Of a stretch of 60,579 nt of DNA, positions 60,266-60,579 are shown in pieces. Both the position numbers and the translations under genes were made by a program. Origin of the DNA: Candidatus Thioglobus sp. (GTDB taxonomy: Bacteria > Pseudomonadota > Gammaproteobacteria > PS1 > Pseudothioglobaceae). Every line of letters begins with the position of its first letter. Position 1 is the first letter of the stretch. A model generated the notes under the pieces. The model saw only the letters and a list, made by a program, of their open reading frames with translations, was not told where the DNA came from and did no database searches. The stretch spans positions 1 to 60,579 of the forward strand of contig JABGQC010000004.1 of the NCBI GenBank assembly GCA_018644675.1, read 5' to 3'.

Positions 60266-60579
60266 TTAATCTCCTGGGTAATCAGCTCAACAGTATTCAC
60301 TTGAGAAAAATCAAGATACTGTTTAGCAACATTTGATACATCTTTAGCCTTAATTTCGTTCATTTTATCAACATATTCAAACATCTTATCAATTCCCAAA
60401 CCCACCGTTTCGAGCATGCCTAAATAATAAGCCTGTGTATGAATAAGGTCTTGCTCAAAAATAAAACTTGCCTCCAACTGAGCCTTGGTACGCACCAGCT
60501 CATCTTCAATCAGTTTAGGATGTTCAATCAATTCTTTAACTTGAGTTTTAATAGCGTCAATCAGTATTTGTTTATCCAC
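60262..60579 (-). CDS. M16 family peptidase, C-terminal end (partial)
   Basis: Only the last 105 residues are visible; the frame runs out of the window. KTQVKELIEHPKLIEDELVRTKAQLEASFIFEQD and VGLGIDKMFEYVDKMNEIKAKDVSNVAKQYLD fit the C-terminal half of a zinc-dependent M16 peptidase. It probably has the catalytic motif in the missing part, and forms a heterodimer with its neighbour. Confidence 0.8.
   Translation of the reverse strand: MDKQILIDAIKTQVKELIEHPKLIEDELVRTKAQLEASFIFEQDLIHTQAYYLGMLETVGLGIDKMFEYVDKMNEIKAKDVSNVAKQYLDFSQVNTVELITQEIK

Noticed and set aside
1..60579. CRISPR array, tRNA, rRNA, insertion sequence or prophage
   Set aside because: I found no regular direct repeats, cloverleaf-like segments, transposase or phage proteins on reading both strands; a short tRNA could still be missed without a scan.

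Overview
This is a 60.6 kb stretch of AT-rich, gene-dense chromosome from a free-living-type gammaproteobacterium. The evidence is the ruvC/ruvB-ybgC-tolQRA block, lolB-hemA-prfA, divergent fur/bamE, ftsB-ispD-ispF, mnmA-hflD and miaB/phoH. The protein style and the split-up gene order suggest the sulfur-oxidizing SUP05/Thioglobus neighbourhood; this is an impression, not a computed placement. I found no rRNA, tRNA, CRISPR array, insertion sequence or prophage. No gap without a gene exceeds 300 bases.

Layout. 1-10.4 kb is mainly a long minus-strand run: ruvB-ybgC-tolQ-tolR-tolA, then an antitoxin-like DUF2384 protein and minC where tolB-pal would be expected, then glyS, dtd, two membrane proteins and an ArsC-like reductase. 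A CDF transporter end, ruvC and a thioredoxin lie at the left edge. 10.4-16.1 kb holds hemA-prfA, a metal ABC permease, fur, a BamE with a long charged tail, and ccmAB. 16.1-18.9 kb is the SAM cycle: metK behind a SAM-II riboswitch plus terminator, and ahcY behind an SAH riboswitch. 19-30 kb has a HIT/GalT-like protein, a structured intergenic RNA candidate, glyQ, envelope proteins, mscS and miaB. A minus-strand copper/cytochrome-oxidase assembly cassette (DUF2946, PCuAC, Sco, FixH-like) separates miaB from phoH-mnmA-hflD; rpsT follows. 30-38.9 kb is smr-xseA-M23-RDD, a small membrane protein, ftsB-ispD-ispF and murC-murB-ddl-ftsQ. 38.9-51.1 kb holds mltD, bolA, a 2Fe-2S flavin reductase, miaA, murD, a YccA-like protein, rppH, hom-thrC-cysM, a ClC channel and hemJ. 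51.2-54.9 kb is one 1,233-residue FAD/FeS oxidoreductase.

The most unusual region is 55.2-58.9 kb. A TtrS-like sensor kinase (periplasmic PhnD-type domain) and a FixJ-type response regulator form an operon with a MASE1-like membrane protein. Three TATGG-N4-CCATA palindromes lie in this locus. Each sits 30.5-31.5 bases upstream of a -10-like hexamer: one before a small c-type cytochrome gene, one before the kinase, and one before no gene. The last faces a putative ~115-base minus-strand RNA with a CUCUCCUC loop that ends in a shared bidirectional terminator. I propose a self-regulating sulfur/redox-sensing regulon that includes a small RNA. The sites and spacing are read from the sequence; the function is inferred.

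The window ends with an M16 peptidase pair, the second member cut by the edge.
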